DNA from: Verrucomicrobiaceae bacterium UBA7681
GTDB lineage: Bacteria > Verrucomicrobiota > Verrucomicrobiia > Verrucomicrobiales > Verrucomicrobiaceae
NCBI GenBank assembly: GCA_002482965.1
Contig: DLGZ01000048.1
Coordinates: 33,709-97,708 of the forward strand
Reading direction: 5' to 3'
Length of the DNA stretch: 64,000 nucleotides
Made by a program: the position numbers and the translations under genes. Below the pieces are notes generated by a model that had not been told where the DNA came from, did not search any database, and saw nothing but the letters and a program-made list of their open reading frames with translations. Position 1 is the first letter of the stretch. Every line of letters begins with the position of its first letter. This document shows positions 51,421-61,463 of this stretch, piece after piece.

Positions 51421-52395
51421 ATGGTTCGACTTATCACACAGCAAGGACAGCTCATCGACTGGAATGACGAAAAGACTCATCCGTTCCCGGATAATCTCGT
51501 CTTCCTCGATTTGTTGAACCCCGGCCGTGCCGAGGAACTCGAAGCGGAAAAATGGCTCGAATACCAGCTCCCCACGCGTGAAGAAATGCAGGAGATCGAG
51601 GAATCCAGCCGACTCTACACCGAGAAGGGCACGCTCTACATGACCGCGTGGCTCCCCGTCGGATTGGACAATCCAGATCCCGACAACACCTCCATCTCCT
51701 TCGTCATCGCGCCCGATTGCCTCACCACCGTGCGCTATGCCGACCCACTGTCCTTCCGCATTCTCGCAGATCAGGCCAAACGCCAGTGCACCCTGCCCCT
51801 GACCAGTGATGCGGTCTTCCTCCTCTTGCTGGAGCTCATCGTCGCCCGCATCGCCGATGCCCTGCAGGGAGTCGAGGGCGACATGAAAAAAATCTGCCGC
51901 GACATCTTCAGCCTCGATCCGCACAAAGCACACGCCACAGTGGAAAAAGACCTCAGCGATGTCGTCAAGCTGCTGGGCCGCCGCAGCGCCCTCGTCGCCA
52001 ACGTGCGCGAGAGCCTCCTCAGCATCAGCCGCATGCTGCAGTACTTCCTCAACAACGCCGCCAGTTGGATGCGCGGAGACCTCGCCGCGCAGTTCCGCAG
52101 CGTCATGCGCGACATCAAGAGCATGGACGACTACACCAACCAGCAGACTCAGGAAATGACCTTCCTGCTGGAGTCCACCCTCGGCCTCATCAACATCCAG
52201 CAGAATCAGATCATCAAGATCTTCACCGTCGCCAGCGTGCTCTTCATGCCACCGACCCTCATCGCCAGCATCTACGGCATGAACGTCGGCCTCCCCGCCC
52301 CCAACAACGGCTGGGCCTTCGTCATCGTCATGATCATGATCGTCCTCTCCGCGATCCTGCCCATCGTCTACTTCAAGAGCAAGCGCCTGCTCTAA
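51421..52395 (+). CDS. corA: CorA-like Mg2+ (Co2+/Ni2+) transporter
   Basis: 324 residues from the ATG at 51421 (MVRLITQQGQLIDWNDE). The signature YGMN is at 285-288 (ASIYGMNVGLPAP), between two C-terminal transmembrane segments. The soluble N-terminal part is a mixed alpha/beta domain (LPTREEMQEIEESSRLY) leading into the long helix and willow-type helices (FLLESTLGLINIQQNQIIKIFTV) of CorA. It forms a pentameric inner-membrane channel for Mg2+. It starts 80 nt after the rhodanese stop, so it is probably a separate unit. The usual C-terminal Lys-rich tail (FKSKRLL) is present. Confidence 0.94.
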   Translation: MVRLITQQGQLIDWNDEKTHPFPDNLVFLDLLNPGRAEELEAEKWLEYQLPTREEMQEIEESSRLYTEKGTLYMTAWLPVGLDNPDPDNTSISFVIAPDCLTTVRYADPLSFRILADQAKRQCTLPLTSDAVFLLLLELIVARIADALQGVEGDMKKICRDIFSLDPHKAHATVEKDLSDVVKLLGRRSALVANVRESLLSISRMLQYFLNNAASWMRGDLAAQFRSVMRDIKSMDDYTNQQTQEMTFLLESTLGLINIQQNQIIKIFTVASVLFMPPTLIASIYGMNVGLPAPNNGWAFVIVMIMIVLSAILPIVYFKSKRLL

Positions 52396-52479
52396 AGCAC
52401 CCGCGATCGGCTGCTAGGCCGTGTCTGAACACTTCCACGTGGCATCAGGCCACAGAATGACGGAGATCGCGCCAGCTTC

Positions 52480-52503
52480 CTGGAGTGCTCCAGTCCTCTG
52501 GAG
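52480..52503. repeat. three-armed alternating hairpin between two convergent genes
   Basis: CTGGAG (52480-52485), CTCCAG (52488-52493) and CTGGAG (52498-52503). The middle arm can pair with either outer arm (loops of 2 and 4 nt), so two folds exclude each other. It lies between the corA stop (52395) and the autotransporter stop (52632). A GCCTGCGCAGGC palindrome follows at 52562-52573. No gene is evident in these 236 nt. Confidence 0.55.
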
Positions 52504-52631
52504 CTTTGCGAGTGCCCCTGGGCATGCGAAAAGCGTCAGCGTTGCCGAGGTTCAAAACACCGCCTGCGCAGGCCCTCCTGCAGAATTTCATGGAGCGTTT
52601 TGAGAAACTGATTTCCGAAACCCCTGCAGCT

Positions 52632-55600
52632 CTAAAACTGGTAGCTAAACCGGACGCTGCCAAAATGTGCCTGCAGATCCTGGCGGAAGAACTGCCCCTG
52701 GTAGGACAGCATGAGGCTGAACCGGTCAGTGAAAGCAATACTCATCCCAAGTCCAGCCACCAGATAATCCTGGCCCGGGGCCTGGCCTCCGCCAACGGAT
52801 GAGAAAGGCACATTGATCAGTGACACGCTGGTGCCGTTGTTATTTTTGATGTTCTGGCGCTCATAGCTCAGACGCACCTGCGGAGTGATCGTCCCATAGC
52901 GCGTCTTCATCTGCTTGGAGGCTGACCAGCCAACCCGGCTGACCAGCGATTCATAACTCTGCGCGCTGTAACGCAAGGCCGCCAGACCGCCACCGGTTTC
53001 ACTGTAAGCGTTCACTGTGCCATGCAAGTAATCCACCCCGATGAATGGCCCGGTGACCAGCGTGTCGTTCTGAAAGCGGAAGTTCCAGCCCGTGTTGTAC
53101 TGCACCGAGTGCGTGTAGGTGCGGGTCGAGCCAAAGGCCGTTGGGAAAGGTGCCCCGGGATGGCGGACGGAGTCCATCTGATAGGTGCCAAAGCTGTAGA
53201 GCAGGCTGTTCCAGAAGTTGCCACGCACATAGGAGATGTAGGCGGAAAGTGCCGGACCTTCGAGATGCACACTGCTGGTATTTGCAGTGTACCCCTGCGT
53301 GCTCTGCAGGAAGGATGCGGCAAAGCCAAGCGTCAGCCCCCGTGAGAAATGACGTTCGGCACCGATGCCGGAAGCCCACGAGTCCACCTGAACACCAGAC
53401 TGGGTACGGATAGGACTGAGTTTGACATTACCGTAGTTCACGGTGGAGAAAACCTCCCACTGGCGCGAGCGCGCCACACGTTTGGCAATGGGCGATTCCT
53501 TCTTGGGATCACCGTCCCCCTGACCGATAATGACACCTTCATCGAGTGAGGCCGAGATGGAACCAGCGCCTTCCTCACCTCCGCCAGACCGGAGGTTGAA
53601 AAGGTGCCCGTTGAGATCACTCGTAACCGTGTTGCCGCCTGAAATCAGCGCCTGCCCTTCGACAGCGGCAAGCGCCAGACCACCATTCGTATCAATGATG
53701 GAAAACACACCGGTGCTTTGGTCGAGATAACTGGTGACACCACTCGCCAGCCCCAGGCTGCTGTCATTCAAAGCCAGGTTGGCAGCAAAGCTCCCTGCAT
53801 TGGCATCGCCCTCATTGAGATGGACAAGCTGCCATTGGTCGCCGCCTTGGAAACCGGTCATGCCATTGGGATTGCCGATGACCAGCGTGCCGCCAGCCGT
53901 GGCATCGAGCTGACCATGCAGATTGATGGAATCCGCCGCCGTGGCATCGCTGAGGTTGTTGCCCAAGCCTGCGCCAGTGAACAAATCCAGCTGGATCACA
54001 CTGCCAGCGCCCATCACCACGGCACCCGCACCGGGTGTGGTGAGAGCGAAGGTCGTAGCCGTTGCCGCCACTCCAGGATCACCAACGCTGAACGTCCCAT
54101 TGATGAAGATGGACTGGTTCACCGCCGTGGTGATGGCACCAGTTCCAGCCAGCAGGCTGTCGCTGCTGAGATCCAGCCGCGTCGTCGTCACCGCCGCATT
54201 GGCTATTAGAGTTGCACCGTTCTGCACCGTGGTCGGGCCATTGTAATCGCTGTCAGCGCTGACCACGAGTGTCGTGCCATCCACCACGAGATCCGAACTG
54301 GCGCTGGCTCCGCTGATACCTGTGCCGCTCACGGTCACCGTCCCGCCGCCCGTGATGGTGAGCACCGTGCCGTCCTTCACCAGACCACCCGTGAGATTCA
54401 GAATGCCGCCACCCGCATTGATGCTGGCATTCGTCTCCGCAGTGATCGCTCCGGTGTAGGTGCTCGTGCCGCTGTTGCGCAGCGCACCGCCATTGTCCAC
54501 ACCACTGCCGTTGAGAGTGAGCGCTTCGGAGGTGCTGTAGTTTACATTATTGAGCAGCAGCGTCCCACCACTGCTGACGGTGGTGCCTGCGTCACCAGTG
54601 CCCAGCGCATTGTTGCTGGTCACCTCCAGCGTGCCGGCACGGACGTTCGTCTCACCTGCATACGTATTGTCGCCATTGAGGGTCAGCATCCCGCTCCCGG
54701 CCTGGATCACTCCACCGCTGCCGCTGATCACGCCGGCAAAATCGGTTCCCTGAACCACCGCATCCGTGCGATTGAATGCCAGGATGCCATCATTGCTAAG
54801 CGCACTGCTTGCGGACAGCGAACCCGTCGTGCCACCGTTGCCGATCTGCAGCACACCCGTGCTGATCGTCGTGGCACCGGTGTAGCTGTTCGCCCCGGTG
54901 AGCACCCAGGTGCCAGCACCAGACTTCGTCAGCGCGGTGGCCCCCCCATTGTCGCCGATGATTGCGGCAAGGATGTTGTCACCCGTGTTTGTTCCAGTGA
55001 GTGTCAGCGTGCGGACGCCGCTCTGACCGTTGAAGTCCATGCTGCCGGTGTTCGTAAAATTCACAGCTCCGCTGCCTGAAGCATCCAGCGTGCCTCCGCT
55101 GCTGCCAACGCTGAACAGCCGGTTCGTGCTGGTGGCTCCACCGGTATATTGCAAGGTGCCGCCATTGAGCACCAAGTTGGACGCGGCATTGGTGGACGCC
55201 CCAACATTGCTGCTGGCACCACCATCTGCGAGGACAGCCACACTGAGCACCCCTGCGTTGATCGTCGTGCTGCCTGTATAACTGCTGGTTCCCGTCAACG
55301 TGGTGGTCCCGGAACCCGCCTGGGTGAATGAACCGCTGCCGCTGATCGCATTGGCAATGGTGAGTGCATCCGAACGGTTGATGATGAGGCTGGCGTTGTT
55401 GGTCACTGCTCCCGTGCCAAGCGTCCCCGTCGTACCGCCCGAGCCGACCTGAAGCTCACCCGCAGTGATGGTGGTGGTGCCAGTGTAGGTGTTGGCGCCG
55501 GTGAGCGTGAACTTCCCCGAACCTTCCTTGACCAGGGACAACGCTCCTGAGCCACCGTCTTGAATGACCCCGCTGAAGATGGTGCTGGAGTTGTTGCCGC

Positions 55601-58600
55601 TGGTCGTCAGGGTGGCCGCAGTGGTGGAGTTATTTTGCACGGTGCCTGAGCCAGCCAGCGAGCCGATGCGCGTGTTCAGTCCATTCAGCTCCAAGGTGGC
55701 ATGCGCACCCACAATGATGGCAGACTCCAGATTGCTGCCGCCGATTTGCAGCACCCCGGAACTGACCGTCGTGGCTCCGGTGTAGGTGTTGGCTCCGGTG
55801 AGCAGCCAGGTGGCGTCGCCTTCGATGCTCACAGAGGTCGCCCCGCCAAAATCACCGATGGCTGCGGCGATGATGTTCACCCCGCTCGCATTCGTTCCAG
55901 AAAGCACCAGCGTGCGCGCACCGCTCTCGCCGTTGAACCCCATGCTGCCCGTATTGGTAAAGTTCAAGTTGCCGCTGCCAGACACATCAATGCCACCGCT
56001 GCCGATTCCCAGACTGAACAGCCGGTCAGTGCTGGCACCGGTGCCGGTGTATTGCAGGATGCCACCATTGAGCACCAAATTTCCAGCGGCGTTCGATGAA
56101 GCCCCGATGTTGCTGTTGCTGCCGCCATTGGCCATGACAGTTACTTTGAGGACACCTGCGGTGATGATAGTCGCTCCGGTGTACGAATTGCTGCCGCTGA
56201 GCGTGGTTGTGCCAGCACCCGCCTGAGTGAATGAACCGCTGCCGCTGATGGTGTTGGCAACGGTGAGTGCATCCGAACGGTTGACGACAAGACTGGCATT
56301 ATTGGTCACCGCACCGCTGCCCAGCGTGCCCGTGGTGCCGCCGCTGCCCACCTGCAGCACGCCGGAGTTGATGGTCGTGGTGCCGGAGTAAGTGTTCGTT
56401 CCGGTCAGCACCCAGGTGCCGCTGCCAGATTTCACCAGCGAAGTGGCTCCGCTATTGTTGCCGATCACTGCGGCGAGGGTGTTGCTTCCCGTGTTCGTGC
56501 CCGTGAGGGTCAGGACACGGGCGCCGCTCTGGCTGTTGAATCCCACGCTGCCCGTGTTGGTGAAGTTCAGCGCTCCCGTGCCGGAGGCATCCAGCGTTCC
56601 GCCGCTGGTGCCCACACTGAACAGCCGGTCAGTGCTGGCTCCCGCACCCGTGTACTTTAAGCCCCCCCCATTGAGCACCAGCTTGGTTGCATCACTGGTG
56701 CCTGCCCCGATGTTGCTGGCAGAGCCTCCATTGGCAAGACTTGAAACGGAGAGCACACCTCCACTGATCGTGGTGGCACCGGTGTAAGTATTCGCACCAG
56801 AAAGCACCCAGGTGCCTGCGCCGCTTTTCACCAATGCAGTGGCACCCGTGTTGTCACTGACCACGGCAGCCAGCGTATTGTTGTCAGTGTTCGTGCCTGT
56901 CAGCGTTAACGTGCGTGCTGCAGTGAATGTCCGGCCCATCAGCCCTGTGTTGGTAAAGTTCAGGGCTCCAGTGCCTGATGCGTCGATGGTGGCAATCACC
57001 CCCACAGAAAAAAGGCGATCCGTGCTGACTCCTGCACCGATGTACTTAAGTGTCCCCCCGTTGATTTGCAGATTGTTCGCCACGGAGGTGGATGCCCCGA
57101 TGTTGCTCGCACTACCGCCGTTGGCGAGAGTGTCCACCACCACCGTGCCGGCTGCAATGGATGTAAACCCAGTGTAGGTGTTCAGCCCGGAAAGTGTGGC
57201 GACTCCTTGGGCATTGGAAACCGTCCCGGTGCCGCTGATGACATTGGACAAGGTGAAGGCGTCGGACCGGAACAACACCAGGACCCCGTTGTTCACGATG
57301 TTGCCTGTACCTGTGGTGCCGCTGGCGGTGTTGTGGCCAAGCTGCAGCACCCCTCCGCTGATGGTAGTGGTGCCCGAATAGGTGTTGTTACCGCTCAGCA
57401 CCCATTTGCCCGAGCCAAATTTCGACACTGAAGTGGCTCCACCATTGTCACCGATGACCGCCGCCAGTGTGTTGAAGCCCAGATAGGAGCCAATAAGACT
57501 CAGTGTGCGCGCACCCGTCTGGTTGTTGAAACCCATGCTGCCGGTGTTCGTGAATTTCAAATCACCCGTCCCGGAGGCCTCCAGCGAGATGCCATTGGTT
57601 CCCAGGCTGAACAACCGGTCCGTATTGGACCCGGCACCTGTGTATTGGAGCGTGCCTCCGTTGAGGACGAGGTTGCTCGCGGCACTGGTCGCAGCACCGA
57701 TGTTGCTGGCCACACCGCCATTGGCAAGATTCGTCACATTAAGGATGGTCCCGCCGCTCCCATTGATCGTGGTCACCCCCGTGTATGTACTCGCCCCGGT
57801 CAGAGCCCAGATGCCCGCATTGATCCGCGTGAGCGATGTCGCCCCACCATTGTCCCCAATGACTGCCGCGAGGGTGCTGGTGGCGGCGCTCGCATTGGCC
57901 AGCGTCAGCGTGCGGGCGCCTGTCTGCCCATTGAACCCCATGCTCCCCGTATTGGTGAAGGTCACTCCGCCGCTGCCAACCACGCTCAAAATAGCACCGG
58001 AGGTGCCCACGCTGAACAGCCGGTCCGTGCTCACCGTGCCACCCGTATAAACGAACGTACCGCCGTTCAGCACCAGATTGCTCGCGGCATTGCTGGAAGC
58101 ACCAATGCTGCTGGCGCTGCCGCCATTGGCAAGGGAACTGACTTTGAGCGCTCCCGCACCACTCGAAGTGGTGACGCCTGTATAGGTGTTCGTCCCGCTC
58201 AGCACCCAGACGCCATTCCCAGATTTGGTCACCGAGGTTGCACCTCCGTTGTCACCAATCACCGCTGCCAGCGTGTTGTCGTTCGCATTGAAGCCCGTCA
58301 GGGTCAGCGTGCGTGTGCCGCTCTGCCCATTGAACCCCATGCTGCCCGTGTTGGTGAAATTGATGTTGAAGCCGCCGGAGGCATCGATGGTCCCACCACT
58401 GGTGCCCACGCTGAAAAGCCTGTCCGTGCTGACTGCAGCAACGGCTCCCGTCGTGTATCTCAGCGTGCCACCGTTGAGCACGAGATTCGTCGCTGCATTG
58501 CTCGAAGCCCCGATGTTGCTGCTGCTTCCCCCGTTCGCCAGGCTCGTCACAGTGAGCACGCCCCCGTTGATCGTCGTCACCCCCGTATAAGTATTGGCTC

Positions 58601-60965
58601 CCGCCAGCACCCAGGTTCCTATTCCAGACTTGGTCAGCGAAGTTGCCCCCGAATTGTCACCAATGATCGGATTCATCGTGTTGTTCTGCGTATTCGTGCC
58701 GCCCAAGACGAGCGTTCTGGCTCCAGTGGAGGAGGCAAACCCCATAGCGCCCGTATTGGTAAAAACCAGCGCCCCGCTGCCGGAAGATTCAATCGTCGCC
58801 ACGGGATTTGGCGTGCCCGTGGGAACTTCAAACAGACGGTCCGTCGAAGCTCCCGTCCCGACATAGCGCAAGGTGCCCAGATTGGTGATCGACAGATTGC
58901 CAGCTACAGAACTCGATGCCCCAATGCTGCTTGCGACTCCCCCGTTGCCCAGATTGCTAACGGTCACAACACCCCCGTTGCTGATGATGCGGGTCACCCC
59001 GGTGTAAGTATTGGTGCCACTGAGTGTCAGCATCGTGTTTCCATTGCTGCTCACGCCGCCTGCACCGCTGATCGTCTGCGCCAGAATCACCGATCCCGAG
59101 CGCGAGGCAACCAGAGTTCCTCCGCTGTTGATGATGATGTCTCCTGTGCCAATGCTCCCCGTGCTGCCTCCGACGGTGCCAATCGACACCGCGCCGCCAT
59201 TGATCGTTGTCGTTCCCGTATACGTGTTGTTGTCACTGGTCAGCCGAAGCGTGCCAAACGTGTTCGACTTCACAACGGATGTCGCGCCGCCATTGTCCCC
59301 GATGCTGCTGGCCAGGGAAATGATACCGCCGAACGTACTGTTGCTGAATGCGAAGGTCAATGTGCGCGCCCCGGTCTGACCGTTGAAGCCGATGCTTCCT
59401 GTGTTGGTAAAATTGAGAGTTCCAGCCACTGGAAGACTGATGGTGCCTCCTGAAGTTCCAACACTAAACAATCGGTCCGTATTGGTGGTTGTGGCGTTGT
59501 TATATTGCAGCGTGCCACCATTGAGCACCAGATTGCTCGCCGCACTGCTCGCAGCACCGATGCCGCTGGCGCTGCCGCCATCAGCCAGACTCGTCACACT
59601 CAGCACTCCACCATTCAGCATGGTTGCCCCCGTGTAGGTGTTCGCCCCGGTCAGAATCCAGGTGCTGGAAACCACCGTATGCGTCACAGATGTCGCCCCG
59701 CCGTTGTCGCCAATGACGGCCGCAATCGTACTGGCGCCACCATTGGAATTTGCCAGCGTGAGCGTGCGTGCACCTGTCTGTCCGTTGAAACCCATGCTCC
59801 CTGTGTTGGTGAACGTCACTCCACCCGTCCCAAACATGTTCAACGTAATGCCCGAAGTGCCCAGACTGAACAACCGGTCCGTGCTCACCGTGCCGCCCGT
59901 ATAGGTGAATGTGCCGCCATTGAGCACCAGATTGCTCGCGTCATTGCTGGATGCACCGATGCTGCTCGCGCTGCCGCCATTGGCCAGGGATGTGACTTTG
60001 AGTGCTATGGCACCAGTGACGGTTGTCACCCCGGTGTAGGTGTTCGCCCCGCTGAGCACCCAGACGCCATTTCCTGTTTTGGTGACCGACGTCGCTCCTC
60101 CGTTGTCGCCAATCACCGCCGCCAGCGTGTTGTCGTTCGCACTGTTGCCGGTCAGAGTCAGTGTGCGTGCTCCGCTCTGGCCGTTGAAGCCCATGCTTCC
60201 TGTGTTGGTGAAGTTGATGTTGAAGCCGCCTGAGGCATCGAGCGTCCCCCCACTGGTGCCCACGCTGAAGAGACGGTCCGTGCTGACCACAGACAAAGCA
60301 CCCGGAGAATATTTGAGCGTGCCCCCGTTGAGCACCAGATTCGCCGCATCATTGCTCGAGGCCCCGATGTTGCTGTTGCTGCCACCGTTGGCCAGCGTCG
60401 TCACATTGAGTATCCCGCTGCTGATCGTCGTGGTGCCAGTGTAGGTATTCGTGCCGGAGAGCGTCAAATATCCTGTGCCACCTTTGCTCAGACCAGTGCT
60501 GCCACCGAGAGCGGCGCTGATAGCAGCCGTCGCATTGGCGGTGATCGTGGAATTCGACAGCGTGAGTGTATTTCCACCTCCTGCCACGGTGTAAACAGAA
60601 TTGAACACCATGTTCCCCACCGTCACCGCGCCTCCCAGCGTCACCGTTCCAGCCGTACCGCCAAAGATGGCCGCATCCGGCGTGGCGCTGTTCCAGGTGG
60701 TGTCACCGCTGCCGGTGTTCCAGTTGCCCAAGCCCTCTGTCCAGGTCCCCGTGCCCCCCGTGATGGTTCCACCGTTCCCAGCACCAATATCCCAGGTCAA
60801 AGTCGCCGCCTGCAACACAGTCCCCACCTGCCCGTAACTCGCCACCGCCACGATCAGCGCCACCACCCGCAACCGGCACCACCGCGATGCCGTGATTGCC
60901 CTCCCCAAATCTTGGGCCACGCAGAAAAAGTTTGGGGGACCACCACAGCTAGGAACGGTTTTCAT
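52632..60965 (-). CDS. giant autotransporter with tandem passenger-associated repeats and C-terminal beta-barrel
   Basis: 2777 residues. The N-terminus holds a signal segment (RVVALIVAVASYGQVGTVLQ, cleavage before TLTWD). The passenger is made of 11 long units of about 130 residues, each with (T/N)DRLF, NLVLNGGT.(Q/K)Y, FTNTGSMGFNGQ.GARTL and LAAVIGDNGGATS..KSG.G.W.L(S/T)GANTYTG, mixed with shorter units of about 70 residues. A calmer Gly/Ser/Thr-rich region of about 450 residues follows. The last 280 residues (starting about RSRQWEVFSTVNYGN) form an autotransporter beta-domain with alternating strands such as GLTLGFAASFLQST and SLMLSYQGQFFRQD, and end in FSYQF, the outer-membrane signature. 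It is probably a surface adhesin. It stands alone, convergent with corA. Confidence 0.93.
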   Translation of the reverse strand: MKTVPSCGGPPNFFCVAQDLGRAITASRWCRLRVVALIVAVASYGQVGTVLQAATLTWDIGAGNGGTITGGTGTWTEGLGNWNTGSGDTTWNSATPDAAIFGGTAGTVTLGGAVTVGNMVFNSVYTVAGGGNTLTLSNSTITANATAAISAALGGSTGLSKGGTGYLTLSGTNTYTGTTTISSGILNVTTLANGGSNSNIGASSNDAANLVLNGGTLKYSPGALSVVSTDRLFSVGTSGGTLDASGGFNINFTNTGSMGFNGQSGARTLTLTGNSANDNTLAAVIGDNGGATSVTKTGNGVWVLSGANTYTGVTTVTGAIALKVTSLANGGSASSIGASSNDASNLVLNGGTFTYTGGTVSTDRLFSLGTSGITLNMFGTGGVTFTNTGSMGFNGQTGARTLTLANSNGGASTIAAVIGDNGGATSVTHTVVSSTWILTGANTYTGATMLNGGVLSVTSLADGGSASGIGAASSAASNLVLNGGTLQYNNATTTNTDRLFSVGTSGGTISLPVAGTLNFTNTGSIGFNGQTGARTLTFAFSNSTFGGIISLASSIGDNGGATSVVKSNTFGTLRLTSDNNTYTGTTTINGGAVSIGTVGGSTGSIGTGDIIINSGGTLVASRSGSVILAQTISGAGGVSSNGNTMLTLSGTNTYTGVTRIISNGGVVTVSNLGNGGVASSIGASSSVAGNLSITNLGTLRYVGTGASTDRLFEVPTGTPNPVATIESSGSGALVFTNTGAMGFASSTGARTLVLGGTNTQNNTMNPIIGDNSGATSLTKSGIGTWVLAGANTYTGVTTINGGVLTVTSLANGGSSSNIGASSNAATNLVLNGGTLRYTTGAVAAVSTDRLFSVGTSGGTIDASGGFNINFTNTGSMGFNGQSGTRTLTLTGFNANDNTLAAVIGDNGGATSVTKSGNGVWVLSGTNTYTGVTTSSGAGALKVSSLANGGSASSIGASSNAASNLVLNGGTFVYTGGTVSTDRLFSVGTSGAILSVVGSGGVTFTNTGSMGFNGQTGARTLTLANASAATSTLAAVIGDNGGATSLTRINAGIWALTGASTYTGVTTINGSGGTILNVTNLANGGVASNIGAATSAASNLVLNGGTLQYTGAGSNTDRLFSLGTNGISLEASGTGDLKFTNTGSMGFNNQTGARTLSLIGSYLGFNTLAAVIGDNGGATSVSKFGSGKWVLSGNNTYSGTTTISGGVLQLGHNTASGTTGTGNIVNNGVLVLFRSDAFTLSNVISGTGTVSNAQGVATLSGLNTYTGFTSIAAGTVVVDTLANGGSASNIGASTSVANNLQINGGTLKYIGAGVSTDRLFSVGVIATIDASGTGALNFTNTGLMGRTFTAARTLTLTGTNTDNNTLAAVVSDNTGATALVKSGAGTWVLSGANTYTGATTISGGVLSVSSLANGGSASNIGAGTSDATKLVLNGGGLKYTGAGASTDRLFSVGTSGGTLDASGTGALNFTNTGSVGFNSQSGARVLTLTGTNTGSNTLAAVIGNNSGATSLVKSGSGTWVLTGTNTYSGTTTINSGVLQVGSGGTTGTLGSGAVTNNASLVVNRSDALTVANTISGSGSFTQAGAGTTTLSGSNSYTGATIITAGVLKVTVMANGGSNSNIGASSNAAGNLVLNGGILQYTGTGASTDRLFSLGIGSGGIDVSGSGNLNFTNTGSMGFNGESGARTLVLSGTNASGVNIIAAAIGDFGGATSVSIEGDATWLLTGANTYTGATTVSSGVLQIGGSNLESAIIVGAHATLELNGLNTRIGSLAGSGTVQNNSTTAATLTTSGNNSSTIFSGVIQDGGSGALSLVKEGSGKFTLTGANTYTGTTTITAGELQVGSGGTTGTLGTGAVTNNASLIINRSDALTIANAISGSGSFTQAGSGTTTLTGTSSYTGSTTINAGVLSVAVLADGGASSNVGASTNAASNLVLNGGTLQYTGGATSTNRLFSVGSSGGTLDASGSGAVNFTNTGSMDFNGQSGVRTLTLTGTNTGDNILAAIIGDNGGATALTKSGAGTWVLTGANSYTGATTISTGVLQIGNGGTTGSLSASSALSNDGILAFNRTDAVVQGTDFAGVISGSGGVIQAGSGMLTLNGDNTYAGETNVRAGTLEVTSNNALGTGDAGTTVSSGGTLLLNNVNYSTSEALTLNGSGVDNGGALRNSGTSTYTGAITAETNASINAGGGILNLTGGLVKDGTVLTITGGGTVTVSGTGISGASASSDLVVDGTTLVVSADSDYNGPTTVQNGATLIANAAVTTTRLDLSSDSLLAGTGAITTAVNQSIFINGTFSVGDPGVAATATTFALTTPGAGAVVMGAGSVIQLDLFTGAGLGNNLSDATAADSINLHGQLDATAGGTLVIGNPNGMTGFQGGDQWQLVHLNEGDANAGSFAANLALNDSSLGLASGVTSYLDQSTGVFSIIDTNGGLALAAVEGQALISGGNTVTSDLNGHLFNLRSGGGEEGAGSISASLDEGVIIGQGDGDPKKESPIAKRVARSRQWEVFSTVNYGNVKLSPIRTQSGVQVDSWASGIGAERHFSRGLTLGFAASFLQSTQGYTANTSSVHLEGPALSAYISYVRGNFWNSLLYSFGTYQMDSVRHPGAPFPTAFGSTRTYTHSVQYNTGWNFRFQNDTLVTGPFIGVDYLHGTVNAYSETGGGLAALRYSAQSYESLVSRVGWSASKQMKTRYGTITPQVRLSYERQNIKNNNGTSVSLINVPFSSVGGGQAPGQDYLVAGLGMSIAFTDRFSLMLSYQGQFFRQDLQAHFGSVRFSYQF
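56780..58580 (-). repeat. second copy of a five-element super-repeat within the autotransporter
   Basis: Spans long units 5, 6, 7, a short unit and long unit 8. It corresponds element by element with block 58581-60436. TDRLF codons are spaced about 395, 405, 600 and 393 nt here and 400, 400, 640 and 415 nt in the other block. Unit 8 shares TSVANNLQI-like sequence with unit 4 (SSVAGNLSI), which supports the pairing. Coordinates are approximate to about 10 nt. Confidence 0.65.
58581..60436 (-). repeat. first copy of a five-element super-repeat within the autotransporter
   Basis: Spans long units 1, 2, 3, a short unit and long unit 4, about 1.86 kb. Unit 1 is nearly the same as unit 5 (both with TLDASGGFNINFT/TIDASGGFNINFT), unit 2 as unit 6 (both with NLVLNGGTF.YTGGTVSTDRLFS), and unit 3 aligns with unit 7. 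Coordinates are approximate to about 10 nt. Confidence 0.65.
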
Positions 60966-61463
60966 GAATCGTGTCGTAAAAATGCTTTTTAACTAAAACC
61001 TTAAGATATTTGACTGAATTCCAGCGTTACTCACCAAAGCTGCACCTCCGCTGAACGTCGTCCGCCTACTAGGAATGGTGAATCACCTCTTCACTTCACG
61101 TCGGTTCCAACCGCATGACACCCACCTTCACCGCTACATATAAATACTATTATTTCTTGATGATTGAGCATTGCCTTACAGAGGTGATGGTCTTTTTGCA
61201 TAGTCCTATATCCGCATATTGAATTTAATATTATACGAAAATAAGGTATGCCTTTATCCCGTGGCAAGAATAAAACTTTATTCAAAACAGGTATTGCCCG
61301 AGCCTCGACCAGCCTAACACATCTCAATATTGAGAGTGCCCCGCAGTGGGGCAGCGACACTCCACCCCCGACTGTAGATCCGTCAAGATCAGCAACTCAG
61401 AAACCTTGATAATCAAGATCGCTCATCCACAGGCGCTGCCTGCAGTGCTTTGGGCCGAATCCG
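60966..61463. other. 498-nt AT-rich intergenic region, no gene seen
   Basis: Between the start of the autotransporter gene (minus strand) and the stop of the sulfatase. It is visibly richer in A and T than its surroundings, with tracts such as TATAAATACTATTATTTC (near 61139) and ATTTAATATTATACG (near 61225). An 89-residue frame (61091-61360, minus) shows no protein-like pattern. The region could hold the promoter of the autotransporter and perhaps a small RNA. I could not assign a promoter by eye. Confidence 0.4.

Noticed and set aside
57645..59453. 602-residue open frame on the plus strand inside the autotransporter
   Set aside because: It is the antisense of the tandem repeat; the periodic sequence without stop codons comes from the repeat itself, and the real protein is on the minus strand with signal peptide, repeats and barrel.
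52632..60965. CRISPR-like or simple tandem array in the repeat region
   Set aside because: The repeats are in frame, about 390 nt long and code for passenger-associated units, so they are a protein repeat.
61091..61360. 89-residue minus-strand frame
   Set aside because: No protein-like pattern, and it lies in an AT-rich intergenic tract.
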